Assembly (NCBI RefSeq): GCF_030682035.1 | Contig: NZ_JAUXQZ010000025.1 | Coordinates: forward strand, 186,001-250,000 | Origin: Brevundimonas sp. | GTDB lineage: Bacteria; Pseudomonadota; Alphaproteobacteria; Caulobacterales; Caulobacteraceae | DNA: 64,000 nt | Direction: 5' to 3' | In this document: positions 43,171 to 51,969 of the stretch, one piece after another | Layout of the letters: every line of letters begins with the position of its first letter | How positions within the stretch are numbered: position 1 is the first letter of the stretch | The notes under the pieces: model-generated | Told to the model about the DNA's origin: nothing | Databases searched by the model: none | The model's input: only the letters and a program-made list of their open reading frames with translations | Position numbers and translations under genes: made by a program

Positions 43171-43979
43171 TGCGCCAGTGGACCGTCGACGCCTTCGCCA
43201 CCGCCCCGTTCAAGGGCAATCCGGCCTGCGTGGTCGAGCCCTTCGACCAGTGGCCGCCCGATAGCTGGATGCAGGCGCTGGCCAGGGAAAACAATCAGGC
43301 GGAGACGGCCTTCCTGCTGAAGACCGCAGATCCCGCCCGGTTCGGTCTGCGCTGGTTCACGCCCGGCATGGAGGTCAATCTGTGCGGCCACGCCACCCTC
43401 GCTTCGGCCCATGTATTGCTGGCCGAGCTCGGACTGGAGGCCGTCGCCCTGACCTTCGACACCCGCTCCGGCCCGCTGATGGTGGCGCGGGCGGGTCAGG
43501 GCTATGAGATGGATTTTCCGTCCGATCCGCCGGTCCGAACTGCGACGCCGGGCGGTCTGGCCGAGGCGCTGGGCGTGGCGCCGGTCGAGGTCTGGGCCGG
43601 GCGCTATCTGGTGGCGGTGCTGGAGAATGCGGCGGCGGTGCATGCCGTGAAGCCCGACATCCGTGCGTTGGCGGCGATTCAGGGCGCGGCGGGCGAGATC
43701 GGGCAGGTGATCATCTGCGCCTCGGCCGATGCGGGTGACGACGTCGATGTGGTCGACCGCTTCTTCGCGCCCGGCTGCGGGGTGGACGAGGATCCGGCGA
43801 CCGGCTCGGCGCACTGCATCCTGGGGCCGCTTTACGCCGACCGGCTGGGCCGGGCGACGGTGCGGTTCCGGCAGGTGTTTCCGGGGCGCGGCGGGGACAT
43901 CGCAAGCGAAATGCGGGGCGACCGCGTGCTGCTGCGTGGACAGGCCGTCACCGTGATCGAGAGCCGGCTCAGGCTCTGA
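43170..43979 (+). CDS. PhzF-family isomerase/epimerase
   Basis: 269 residues. PhzF fold (diaminopimelate-epimerase-like): [30 protein letters not shown] with the catalytic Glu, the [18 protein letters not shown] block and [16 protein letters not shown]. The true biochemical role of most members is unknown. The ATG overlaps the previous stop (TGATG). Last gene of the operon, followed by a terminator hairpin. Confidence 0.9.
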   Translation: MRQWTVDAFATAPFKGNPACVVEPFDQWPPDSWMQALARENNQAETAFLLKTADPARFGLRWFTPGMEVNLCGHATLASAHVLLAELGLEAVALTFDTRSGPLMVARAGQGYEMDFPSDPPVRTATPGGLAEALGVAPVEVWAGRYLVAVLENAAAVHAVKPDIRALAAIQGAAGEIGQVIICASADAGDDVDVVDRFFAPGCGVDEDPATGSAHCILGPLYADRLGRATVRFRQVFPGRGGDIASEMRGDRVLLRGQAVTVIESRLRL

Positions 43980-43989
43980 CACAAAGGAA

Positions 43990-44019
43990 AGGGGCGCGAC
44001 CCTTCCGGATCGCGCCCCT
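43990..44019. terminator. strong bidirectional terminator hairpin
   Basis: AGGGGCGCGA (43990-43999), loop CCCTTCCGGA, TCGCGCCCCT (44010-44019): a perfect 10-bp stem between the convergent PhzF and DYRGDR-protein genes. An A-rich stretch (ACAAAGGAAA) on the upstream flank serves as a U-run for the minus strand. Confidence 0.8.
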
Positions 44020-44046
44020 CGGACCTTCGGGGAGGAAAGTCGGGCC

Positions 44047-44550
44047 CTAGTGGGTGTAGCCGGCGTGGTCCTGACGATGTTCGCGCGTCATGGCCGTCAG
44101 GCGGTCGTAGCGGTTCTGCAGATCCTGCCGTTCACGCCACGACAGGCCGCCCTGCTGGTAACGGTACTCAAGGCGGATCAGCCCGTCGACCTCCGTCTGA
44201 ACATAGCGAGCCTCGCGGCGGCTCAGCCAGCCGTTGCGCAGGCCCCGGTCGATTAGCCGTTGCAGCTGGGTCCTGCGCTGGGCGATAGGCTGCCAGTTTC
44301 GATTATCGTGTCCGTAACGATCGCCGCGGTCGTCCAGGTCATAGCGGTCACCACGGTAGTCGCGGTCACCACGGTAGTCGCGGTCATCATGGTGGTCTCG
44401 GTCACCGCGGTAGTCCCGATCCCTCCGATGATCCTGTTCGTAGCCGCCCCGACCATCACGGTCCTGATGACCGTAGGACTGGGCCATGGCGGGGACCGCG
44501 ACGGAAGCCGCGGCCAGGGCGAGGGCGGGGATGAAAAACTTCCTCATCAT
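44047..44550 (-). CDS. small secreted Asp/Arg/Tyr-repeat protein of unknown function
   Basis: 167 residues from an ATG with AAGGAG 7 bases upstream (44550). A signal peptide (MMRKFFIPALALAAASVAVP) is followed by a ~60-residue low-complexity region with DYRGDR and DHHDD repeats, and then a helical region (RTQLQRLIDRGLRNGWLSRR, LEYRYQQGGLSWRER) that resembles the soluble RcnB-like or DUF-type stress proteins seen next to two-component systems. The repeat DNA (near 44344-44411) is a direct repeat that could vary in copy number. Divergent from the PepSY-FeuPQ-like operon and carrying matching operator-like repeats. Confidence 0.8.
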   Translation of the reverse strand: MMRKFFIPALALAAASVAVPAMAQSYGHQDRDGRGGYEQDHRRDRDYRGDRDHHDDRDYRGDRDYRGDRYDLDDRGDRYGHDNRNWQPIAQRRTQLQRLIDRGLRNGWLSRREARYVQTEVDGLIRLEYRYQQGGLSWRERQDLQNRYDRLTAMTREHRQDHAGYTH

Positions 44551-44618
44551 CGGACTTCTCCTTGAGCGTTCCACGCGGACCGGGTGGCCGGCGTTGATGC
44601 GAAAAGACCATTTCCCGG

Positions 44619-44690
44619 CTGAGTGCGAACTGAACGACGCGTGTCAGCTTTCATTCATCGACATGGATTCCTCCTGCCGCCCTGAGCGAC
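44619..44690 (-). promoter_or_regulatory. phased GTCGTTCAG-like half-sites (minus orientation) before the DYRGDR gene
   Basis: CTGAGTGCG (44619-44627) and CTGAACGAC (44630-44638) are 11 bp apart; a third half-site CTGAGCGAC is at 44682-44690. Reversed, they read GTCGTTCAG/GTCGCTCAG, the same words as the plus-orientation pair at 44756-44775. OmpR-type regulators bind such 11-bp direct repeats. Confidence 0.5.
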
Positions 44691-44755
44691 TACTCTAACC
44701 GGCAAATCCGCGCCGTGCCCGGGGGGCGCGCAAATGGTGAAATATGTCTACACTT

Positions 44756-44775
44756 GTCGTTCAGCCGTCGTTCAG
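44756..44775 (+). promoter_or_regulatory. GTCGTTCAG-CC-GTCGTTCAG direct repeat before the PepSY-FeuPQ operon
   Basis: Two perfect 9-bp repeats at 44756-44764 and 44767-44775 (11-bp period), 24 bases before the PepSY gene start. This suits an OmpR-family response regulator binding as a tandem dimer, most likely the downstream FeuP-like protein (autoregulation). Confidence 0.6.
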
Positions 44776-44798
44776 AGCCCGAGGCCTAGACGCTTTTC

Positions 44799-45107
44799 AT
44801 GATCCGTCCCTCCGCCATCCTGCTTGCAGCCCTGATCGCCGCCGCGCCCCTGTCGCAAGCGGTGGCGCAGGACCGTGTCCAGCGGTTCGAACGCGAACAG
44901 GATCGCCCCGAGCGCCAACTGCAGGACGAACGCCCCCGCGTCAGCGTGGGCGAGGCGGTGCAACGTGCATCCTCGGGCCGTCCTGGCCGTTTTCTGGGCG
45001 CCAGCAACCGCGGCGATACGATTGTGGTCCGTTGGGAGTATCCCGGCGGCCGCGTGGCGGACATTATGGTGGACGGCCGTAGCGGTCGGGTCGTCGGAGA
45101 ACGCTGA
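44799..45107 (+). CDS. periplasmic PepSY-like protein
   Basis: 102 residues: signal peptide (MIRPSAILLAALIAAAPLSQ, cut after AVA), a charged low-complexity stretch (REQDRPERQLQDE), and a PepSY-type fold (VSVGEAVQRASSGRPGRFLG, then IVVRWEYPGGRVADIMVDG). Small periplasmic PepSY-like proteins encoded before a sensor kinase gene usually modulate the kinase. The stop is directly followed by the response regulator ATG. In rhizobia the FeuPQ locus has FeuN, a small periplasmic inhibitor; this gene holds the same place, but sequence identity to FeuN is not claimed. Confidence 0.75.
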   Translation: MIRPSAILLAALIAAAPLSQAVAQDRVQRFEREQDRPERQLQDERPRVSVGEAVQRASSGRPGRFLGASNRGDTIVVRWEYPGGRVADIMVDGRSGRVVGER

Positions 45108-45788
45108 ATGCGAGTCCTGCTTGTCGAGGATGATATCGACCTTTCTCGTCAGCTGAAGCTGGCTCTGGGCGACGCCGGTTATGCCGTCGATCACGCCGCG
45201 GACGGGGAGGACGCTCATTTCCTCGGCGACACCGAACCATATGACGTGGTGGTCCTCGACCTCGGCCTGCCGAGGATCGACGGCGTTTCAGTGCTGGAGC
45301 GCTGGCGTCGCGACGGCAAGACCACGCCGGTGCTGATCCTGACTGCGCGCGGCGCCTGGTCCGACAAGGTGGCGGGCTTTGACGCCGGGGCCGACGATTA
45401 TCTGACCAAGCCGTTCCACACCGAAGAGCTGCTGGCCCGTCTGCGGGCCCTGTTGCGGCGCTCCGCGGGCATCGCCTCGGCGACGCTGTCGTGCGGCGGG
45501 CTACGCCTTGATCCCCGCGCGGCCCGCGCCACGGTCAATGGCGAGCCGCTGCGGCTGACGTCCCTAGAGTACCGGCTGCTGCACTATCTGATGATGCATC
45601 AGGGGCGTGTCATCAGCCGCACCGAACTGGTCGAACATTTGTACGATCAGGACTTCGATCGCGATTCCAACACTATAGAGGTCTTCGTCGGCCGCCTGCG
45701 CAAGAAGATCGGTCCCGACCGGATCGAGACCGTGCGCGGCTTGGGCTACCGCCTGACGCCGCTGGCCGGGGAGTCCGACGGGGCGTGA
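45108..45788 (+). CDS. feuP: OmpR-family response regulator, FeuP-like
   Basis: 226 residues. Receiver with MRVLLVEDDIDLSRQLKLAL, phospho-Asp at about residue 51 in VVVLDLGLPRIDG and the KPF switch; winged-helix effector with SLEYRLLHYLMMHQGRVISR, then LVEHLYDQDFDRDSNTIEVF and VGRLRKKIG. The DQDFDRDSNTIEVF segment is characteristic of the FeuP/PhoP-like group of alphaproteobacteria. The gene order that follows (FeuQ-like kinase, then ccm/cycHJKL, degP) matches the neighbourhood described for feuPQ in rhizobia. Starts immediately after the PepSY stop; kinase GTG overlaps its stop. Confidence 0.85.
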   Translation: MRVLLVEDDIDLSRQLKLALGDAGYAVDHAADGEDAHFLGDTEPYDVVVLDLGLPRIDGVSVLERWRRDGKTTPVLILTARGAWSDKVAGFDAGADDYLTKPFHTEELLARLRALLRRSAGIASATLSCGGLRLDPRAARATVNGEPLRLTSLEYRLLHYLMMHQGRVISRTELVEHLYDQDFDRDSNTIEVFVGRLRKKIGPDRIETVRGLGYRLTPLAGESDGA

Positions 45789-47233
45789 CCGAAGGGGCGG
45801 GGGGCGAATTGGCTCCGGCCGACGACAGGTCCTGGGGCCGCTGGTTCGGGCGACCGGGCCGCAGCCTGACCCGACGACTGATCTGGCTGGCGTCCGGCTG
45901 GATTGTGCTGGCCCTCGTACTCACCGGCTGGGCCCTGACCAGCCAGTATCAGGAATCCGCCCTCCGACGACTCGGCAACATGCTGGGCGACACCATCGAC
46001 GAGGTGGTGATCGCGACCAATGCCGGGCCGGACGGCGTGGTCGTGGCTGAAATCAGGGACGCACGGACGGACCGGGCGCTTTCCGGAAAATACTGGGCTG
46101 TCGCCGAGCTGGACGGCGCGGGCGGCGTGCGGTTCATCGCCGGCTCGCCCTCCCTGGCCGGGGAGCAGCTGGCCGTCCCGCGCGGTCTGCCGGCACGGCT
46201 GGGGGCCGCCACGGGCACGACGATCAGTTTCAACGACCCCGGCTTTCTGCGCCCCCCGCTGCGTCAACCTCTGCGCGTCGCGGCCAGCCTCAAGTCGCTG
46301 CCGGGGCGCAGTGAGCCGCTGATGTTCATGGCCGCGATCGACCGGACCAGTATCGAGAACGACACCCGCCAGTTCGCGACCTTCACCTGGACCTCCCTGC
46401 TGCTCCTCGGCCTGGGACTGGTCATCGCCGTCTTCCTGCAGGTGCAGATCGGCCTGCGTCCCCTGTTCAGCCTCAGGAACGAGATCGCCGACGTGCGCAT
46501 GGGCAAGGCCGCCCGCATCGGTCGCACCTATCCGATGGAAATTCAGCCGCTGGCAGAACAGGTCAACCGCCTGCTGGACCAGAATCAGGAGACGGTTGAG
46601 CGCCAGCGCACCCATGTCGGCAACCTCGCCCATGCGCTGAAGACGCCCCTGTCTGTCATGCTGGCCGAGGCCGGCTCGCAGAAGGGCGACCTGCCAGACA
46701 TGGTGCGCAAACAGACCGAGGTGATGAAAGCCCAGGTCGATCACCACCTGCGCCGCGCCCGCGCTGCCGCCCGTGCCCAGCTGCTGGGTGAGCGCACGCC
46801 TATCGCCGGTGTGCTGGACGAGATGGCGGTCATGCTGGAGCGGGTATTCGAAGAGAAGTCTGTCGAGATCGACTGGCGCGCGCCGGATGAACTCGGCTTC
46901 CGCGGCGAGCGTCAGGACCTGCAGGAAATCCTCGGCAATCTGATGGAGAACGCCTGCAAATGGGCGAAGCGCCGCGTGCGCGTCTCGGCCGGCCCGACCG
47001 GCCTGGGTCAGATGGTGGTGGTGGTCGAGGACGACGGACCCGGCCTGCCTGCCGACCAGCGAGCGGCGGCCCTGGAACGCGGCGCCCGCATGGACGAAAC
47101 CACCCCGGGCTCCGGCCTCGGCCTCTCGATCGTGGTCGAGCTGACGCGAGCCTATGGCGGCAAGATCACCCTCGCCGACAGCGATCTCGGCGGCCTCAAG
47201 GTGTTGCTGGAACTGCCCGCGGCCGAGGCCTGA
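45785..47233 (+). CDS. feuQ: sensor histidine kinase, FeuQ-like
   Basis: 482 residues from a GTG overlapping the regulator stop (GTGA). TM1 around 34-54 (LIWLASGWIVLALVLTGWAL), a periplasmic sensor to about 205, TM2 around 204-225 (SLLLLGLGLVIAVFLQVQIG), HAMP, then an H box NLAHALKTPLSVMLAEA (phospho-His near 283) and the ATPase with NLMENACKWAKR, EDDGPGLPADQR and GSGLGLSIVVEL. Partner of the adjacent FeuP-like regulator; signal likely from the periplasm, perhaps via the PepSY protein. Confidence 0.85.
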   Translation: MTEGAGGELAPADDRSWGRWFGRPGRSLTRRLIWLASGWIVLALVLTGWALTSQYQESALRRLGNMLGDTIDEVVIATNAGPDGVVVAEIRDARTDRALSGKYWAVAELDGAGGVRFIAGSPSLAGEQLAVPRGLPARLGAATGTTISFNDPGFLRPPLRQPLRVAASLKSLPGRSEPLMFMAAIDRTSIENDTRQFATFTWTSLLLLGLGLVIAVFLQVQIGLRPLFSLRNEIADVRMGKAARIGRTYPMEIQPLAEQVNRLLDQNQETVERQRTHVGNLAHALKTPLSVMLAEAGSQKGDLPDMVRKQTEVMKAQVDHHLRRARAAARAQLLGERTPIAGVLDEMAVMLERVFEEKSVEIDWRAPDELGFRGERQDLQEILGNLMENACKWAKRRVRVSAGPTGLGQMVVVVEDDGPGLPADQRAAALERGARMDETTPGSGLGLSIVVELTRAYGGKITLADSDLGGLKVLLELPAAEA

Positions 47234-47315
47234 CTCGTCCGTATGGATAGCGGTTGTTAACCCTGCCTGCCCATAGTTCCGCTTGACCGGGTGGGTTGGG
47301 TTCGGGGTTTTTCTT

Positions 47316-48677
47316 ATGGCAGGGCTCACTGTCCCCCATCGCGTTGCGCTCACTGCCCTGCTGGCGCGGTGTCCCGAGGTTGCGCTCAAAGCCGTGTCCG
47401 CCGCTGTGGCGCCCATGGGCGGCGGCCGGGCGGCGGAACTGCGGATACTCATCGGGGAAGAAGCCCGCGACCGGCTGCGCCGCGCCAAGGTTCTGGCGCC
47501 GCTGATCCCCATGTTCCGTGCCCGCGCCGATGGCGTCGCCGCCTTGACCTTTCCGTCTCACGTCCTGCCGCGCCTGTGGCGCGCCGCCAGGGAACGCGAG
47601 CCTGATCATCTGCCCTACCTGGATCGGGATGAGCCCTCGACCATCGCCGTGGCGGACCGCTTCTGCCAGGCCGCGGCCCGCGTCGTGCGCGACCAGCCCG
47701 ACCTGGTGTGGCCTCCTGGTGGCGATGAGACGGCGCGTCAGGCCGCCCTCGCCGACCTGGCGGCCTGCCTCGATCTGGCCCATCTGGCGCGACGGGGCCT
47801 GCCGTCTCTGGAGGTCTGGCTCAAGCGTCCGGACGGCGATCAGATCGCCGAACTGCGCCTGCTGCTCAAGGACTGCGCCGGTGTTCACGTCGACGGGGCC
47901 CAGCGCGTGCTGGAAATGCTGTTCGCCCACCTGGACGACGCCGTCCTGATCCTGCGCATCGTCATCCAGACTTCGCTGGCCGCTGGACGGGAGGGCTTCC
48001 TCAGCGAGTCGGAACTGGCCGGCTTCGTCGACCGGTTGATCGTCGGCGTCGACGTCCGCGCCCGAAGGATCGAGGCGTTCAAGCCGGGCGCTGATCTGGA
48101 CCGGGTCGAAACGGTCATCGCCGACCTCAACTGGTGTGCCGCTGTGCTCGGTGAACTGGATGTGACCCTGACCCTCAATCCGCAGAGCGTATGGGGCAAG
48201 TCGGTGCGGGATGCGCGAGTCGTGATCGCCCGACGCCTGTCCGGCCTGTTGCGCGCGGCGGACAAGTCGGTGGATGAGGCCCTGCCGCTGGAGCGTGTGC
48301 AGATCGCCGGCCGCATGACCCGCAAGGCGCCCCGGCTGTCGACGCCCGTGGACGGCCCCACCGTCGACGCCGCGCTCAGCCTGCTGAAACTGGTCGGATC
48401 GGCGCGTGGCCCGGCCTCGACCTTCGGCTGCGAGGCCGATCGCAAGACCCTGGTCGACGCCCTGACCGACCGGCTGTCGGACCATGCCGACCAGACGCTG
48501 CGGATGATCAATGACGGCGAGGCCGAGGACGAGGCCCATGCCTTGGGTCTGGTCGAACTGGCCGCTGTCTGCCTCGATCACATCGACGCCGTCGAGCCCG
48601 CCCGCACGGTGCGGCGTCGGGCCGCGGTCGCGGGCGCCCCTGCAAAAGGGTCCGAGGCCTCGTCGCGGGCCGCCTGA
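47316..48677 (+). CDS. DUF2336-like hypothetical protein
   Basis: About 453 residues from the ATG at 47316; a TTG at 47283 in the same frame would add 11 residues. Alpha-helical, with no membrane segment or catalytic motif visible. Segments VALTALLARCPEVALKAVSA, LPRLWRAAREREPDHLPYLD and VLEMLFAHLDDAVLILRIVI have the heat-repeat-like character of alphaproteobacterial DUF2336 proteins; the family link is tentative. It follows FeuQ and precedes ccmI without an obvious promoter. Confidence 0.7.
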   Translation: MAGLTVPHRVALTALLARCPEVALKAVSAAVAPMGGGRAAELRILIGEEARDRLRRAKVLAPLIPMFRARADGVAALTFPSHVLPRLWRAAREREPDHLPYLDRDEPSTIAVADRFCQAAARVVRDQPDLVWPPGGDETARQAALADLAACLDLAHLARRGLPSLEVWLKRPDGDQIAELRLLLKDCAGVHVDGAQRVLEMLFAHLDDAVLILRIVIQTSLAAGREGFLSESELAGFVDRLIVGVDVRARRIEAFKPGADLDRVETVIADLNWCAAVLGELDVTLTLNPQSVWGKSVRDARVVIARRLSGLLRAADKSVDEALPLERVQIAGRMTRKAPRLSTPVDGPTVDAALSLLKLVGSARGPASTFGCEADRKTLVDALTDRLSDHADQTLRMINDGEAEDEAHALGLVELAAVCLDHIDAVEPARTVRRRAAVAGAPAKGSEASSRAA

Positions 48678-48695
48678 TCGGCTACATCGCCGGGG

Positions 48696-49505
48696 ATGAC
48701 GTCATTCTGGATCATGGCGGCGCTGCTGACGGCTCTCGCCGGCCTGTGCGTGCTGGCCGGCGCGCGTCGCGGCGCCGACGCCGATGAGACCGTTTCCGCC
48801 GCCGCTGAACTGGCCGAGCTGGATCGACTGAAGGCGCGGGGATTGGTGGATGAGGCCGGCTGGACCGCGGCCCGCGCCGAAGCCGGACGCCGCATTCTCG
48901 TCTCTGACCGGGAAGCCGCTCCGGTCCGGGCCGGAACGAAGGACCGGATCTGGGTGCTGGCCGGGCTGGGAGCCACGGCCGCCGCCGCGCTGGGCCTCTA
49001 CGCCATGGTCGGCGCGCCCGGCCTGCGGGATCAGGCCTATGAGCGCCGCGTGAACCTGTGGGCGACCGAGCTGGAGACGCTGCAACCGCCACAGCTCGCC
49101 GCGGTGGCCGCCCGCGTGGTGCAGGAACGGCCGAACGATCATCAGGCGCTGACCATGCTGGGCGCCGCGCGGTTCGAGGCCGGTGATCCCATCGGCGCGG
49201 CCTCCGCCTTCCGTCGGGCCGTGGCGCTGCAACCCGACGACGCCCAGAGCTGGTCACGGCTGGGCGAGAGCCTGACGCGGGCAAACAGCGGGACGGTCGG
49301 CGGCGACGCCGAGGCGGCCTTCGCCCAGGCCCTGCGCCGCGACCCGGGCCAGCTGGGCGCGCGCTATTTCCTCGGCGAGGCGGCGTTGGTCCGCGGCGAG
49401 GCGGCCATGGTCCGGGCCATGTGGGGGCCGCTGATCGCCGCCCTCGACCCGGCCGATCCGCGCCGGGCGGACCTGCAACGGCGGATGCCGGGGGGAACGG
49501 AATGA
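48696..49505 (+). CDS. ccmI: cytochrome c maturation protein CcmI (CycH)
   Basis: 269 residues. Two membrane helices (about 4-24 and 88-108), then a TPR-containing periplasmic domain: LEPPQLAA-type start, RPNDHQALTMLGAARFEAGD, ASAFRRAVALQPDDAQSWSR and AFAQALRRDPGQLGARYFLG. It chaperones apocytochrome c for heme ligation. First of four ccm genes with 4-base overlaps. Confidence 0.9.
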   Translation: MTSFWIMAALLTALAGLCVLAGARRGADADETVSAAAELAELDRLKARGLVDEAGWTAARAEAGRRILVSDREAAPVRAGTKDRIWVLAGLGATAAAALGLYAMVGAPGLRDQAYERRVNLWATELETLQPPQLAAVAARVVQERPNDHQALTMLGAARFEAGDPIGAASAFRRAVALQPDDAQSWSRLGESLTRANSGTVGGDAEAAFAQALRRDPGQLGARYFLGEAALVRGEAAMVRAMWGPLIAALDPADPRRADLQRRMPGGTE

Positions 49506-49987
49506 GCTGGTTGCCCAAATCGCCCAAGGCGCGGCGTCGCCTGTGGGTTGTCGCCGCAGTCGCTCCGGTGCTGGCCCTCGCGGTCGGTCTGTCGCTGTAC
49601 GCCATGCGCGACAACGTCACCTTCTTCTTCTCGCCGTCCGAGGCTACGGCCCAGACTGCGCCGGCGGGTCGGGTCATTCGCCTCGGCGGGTTGGTCGAAA
49701 CCGGCAGCGTGGTGCGCGGCGCCGACGGCGAGGTCGCCTTCGCCATCACCGACAACGCCGCCACCACCCGCATTGTCTATCAGGGCGACCTGCCCGACCT
49801 GTTCCGCGAGGGGCAGGGGGTGGTCACCCAAGGCGCCTTCCTGCCCGACCGCAGTTTCCGCGCCACCCAGGTCCTGGCCAAGCACGACGAGACCTACATG
49901 CCGCGTGAGGTCGCCGACCGGCTCAAGGCCAAGGGCGAATGGCGACCCGAGGGCGGAGCGTCGGTCCCGGGAGCGGCCACCCGGTGA
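49502..49987 (+). CDS. ccmE: cytochrome c maturation protein CcmE (heme chaperone)
   Basis: 161 residues. N-terminal TM anchor (RRLWVVAAVAPVLALAVGLS), OB-fold domain with GRVIRLGGLVETGSVVRG and IVYQGDLPDLFREGQGVV, and the heme-binding motif LAKHDETYMPREV with His near residue 127. Overlaps ccmI (ATGA) and ccmF (GTGA). Confidence 0.96.
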   Translation: MSWLPKSPKARRRLWVVAAVAPVLALAVGLSLYAMRDNVTFFFSPSEATAQTAPAGRVIRLGGLVETGSVVRGADGEVAFAITDNAATTRIVYQGDLPDLFREGQGVVTQGAFLPDRSFRATQVLAKHDETYMPREVADRLKAKGEWRPEGGASVPGAATR

Positions 49988-51969
49988 TTGTTGAACTGGG
50001 CGCCTTCGCCCTGATCCTGGCGCTGGCGCTGGCGGTGCTGCAGACGGGTATGGCTGCGGCCGGCCGTCTGCGCCGCAGTCCTGTCCTGGCCGGCGCGGCC
50101 GAGGGCGCGGCCATGGCCTGTGCGATCGCTGTGGCTCTGGCTTTCGCCGCCCTGATCCAGGCCTTCGCCGTCTCGGATTTCTCGGTCGCCAATGTCGCGG
50201 CCAACAGCCACACCGACAAGCCGATGCTCTACAAGGTCGCCGCCGCCTGGGGCAGCCACGAGGGCTCGTTGTTGTTGTGGTGTCTTGTGCTCACCGGCTT
50301 CGGCGCCGTCCTGTCGCGGGCGCGCGGCCTGCCGTTCGGGCTCAAGGCCTCGGCGGTGGCGACGCAGGGGCTGCTGGGCGTGCTGTTCCTCGCCTTCGCC
50401 GTCTTCACCTCCAATCCGTTCGAGCGGATGGACCCGGCCCCGTTTCAGGGCGGCTCGCTGAACCCGCTGCTGCAGGATCCGGCGCTCGCCTTCCACCCGC
50501 CGCTTCTCTACCTCGGCTATGTCGGGTTTTCGGTCTGTTTCTCGCTGGCGGTGGCGGCCCTGATCGAGGGTCGGGCCAACTCCAGCTTCTGGCCGGCATG
50601 GGGCCGCTGGGTGCGGCCATGGGCCCTGGCCAGTTGGGCTTTCCTGACCGTCGGCATCACACTCGGCGCCTTCTGGGCCTATTATGAGCTCGGCTGGGGC
50701 GGCTGGTGGTTCTGGGACCCGGTCGAGAACGCCAGCTTCATGCCGTGGCTGGCCGGCGCCGCCTTGCTGCACTCCGCCGTGGTCACCGAGCGGCGCGGGG
50801 CGCTGGCGGGCTGGACCACCTTCCTGGCGCTCCTGGCCTTCACCTTCTCCATGCTCGGGGCCTTCCTCGTCCGTTCGGGCGTTCTGACCAGCGTCCACGC
50901 CTTCGCCGTCGATCCCGAGCGGGGCTTGATGCTGCTGGCCATTCTCGGCGCGACATCCGGGGCCGCCTTCGCCCTGTTCGCCGTGCGCGCGCCCCGGCTG
51001 AAGGGCGGGGGGATGTTCGCCCCCGTCAGCCGCGAGGGCGCGCTGGTGCTGAACAACCTGTTCCTGACCGCCGCCTGCGCGATGGTGCTGTTGGGCACCC
51101 TGTATCCGTTGATCCTGGAGGCGGCGAATGGGGCGACCATCTCGGTCGGCCCGCCGTATTTCGCCCTGACCTTCGTGCCGCTGATGGCCGTCGCCCTGCT
51201 GATCCTGCCCGCCGGGCCGCTGCTGGCCTGGAAGCGCGGCGACCTGAAGGGCGTGGGCCAGCGGCTGGCCGTGGCTGCGGGTCTGGCCATTCTGATCGCG
51301 CTGCTGGGCTGGATGGCGTTCGAGCCGAAGAAGGCCCTGTCCGCCGCCGGAATTGGCCTCGCCGCCTGGTTGATCCTCGGAACCCTCGCCGAGGTCGCCG
51401 AGCGGGTCCGTCTGTTCCGTGCGCCGCCCTCCGAGACCCTCCGCCGCGCACGCGGCCTGCCGCTCGGCGCCTGGGGCACGACCCTGGCCCATGCCGGGCT
51501 GGGGGTCTTCGTCCTCGGGGCCGTGGTCGAGACCGGCTACCGCGTCGAGGCCGCCCGTCCGCTGGCCCCCGGCCAGACCATCGAAGCCGGCAAATGGGCC
51601 GTACGCCTCGACTCGGTCCGGGTGGTCGAAGGCCCGAACTATCTGGCCGAACAGGGCCGGCTGACCGTGACCCTGCGCGACGGCGGCACCCCGAAGACCG
51701 TCACCGCCGAGCGCCGCTTCTTTCCCGCGGGTGGGCAGACCACGACGGAGGTCGGGCTCGATTTCCGTGGGCTGGACGACGTCTATGTGGTGCTGGGCGA
51801 GCGCGGCCGCACCGCCGCCGACGAACCGGCCTGGAGCGTGCGGGTGTGGTGGAACCCGTGGGCCCGGCTGATCTTTCTCGGCCCGGCGATCATGGCGCTG
51901 GGTGGGCTGCTGTCGCTGCTGGACCGCCGCCTGCGGCTGGGCGTGAACCGGCGAAAGGCGGGGTCATGA
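49984..51969 (+). CDS. ccmF: heme lyase subunit CcmF
   Basis: 661 residues starting with GTG that overlaps the ccmE stop. About fourteen TM helices, the tryptophan-rich heme-handling motif WGGWWFWDPVENASFMPWLA, and flanking periplasmic His residues (for example SHEGSLLLW, FHPPLLYLGY). It forms the heme lyase with CcmH and CcmI. The 3' end overlaps ccmH. Confidence 0.96.
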   Translation: MIVELGAFALILALALAVLQTGMAAAGRLRRSPVLAGAAEGAAMACAIAVALAFAALIQAFAVSDFSVANVAANSHTDKPMLYKVAAAWGSHEGSLLLWCLVLTGFGAVLSRARGLPFGLKASAVATQGLLGVLFLAFAVFTSNPFERMDPAPFQGGSLNPLLQDPALAFHPPLLYLGYVGFSVCFSLAVAALIEGRANSSFWPAWGRWVRPWALASWAFLTVGITLGAFWAYYELGWGGWWFWDPVENASFMPWLAGAALLHSAVVTERRGALAGWTTFLALLAFTFSMLGAFLVRSGVLTSVHAFAVDPERGLMLLAILGATSGAAFALFAVRAPRLKGGGMFAPVSREGALVLNNLFLTAACAMVLLGTLYPLILEAANGATISVGPPYFALTFVPLMAVALLILPAGPLLAWKRGDLKGVGQRLAVAAGLAILIALLGWMAFEPKKALSAAGIGLAAWLILGTLAEVAERVRLFRAPPSETLRRARGLPLGAWGTTLAHAGLGVFVLGAVVETGYRVEAARPLAPGQTIEAGKWAVRLDSVRVVEGPNYLAEQGRLTVTLRDGGTPKTVTAERRFFPAGGQTTTEVGLDFRGLDDVYVVLGERGRTAADEPAWSVRVWWNPWARLIFLGPAIMALGGLLSLLDRRLRLGVNRRKAGS

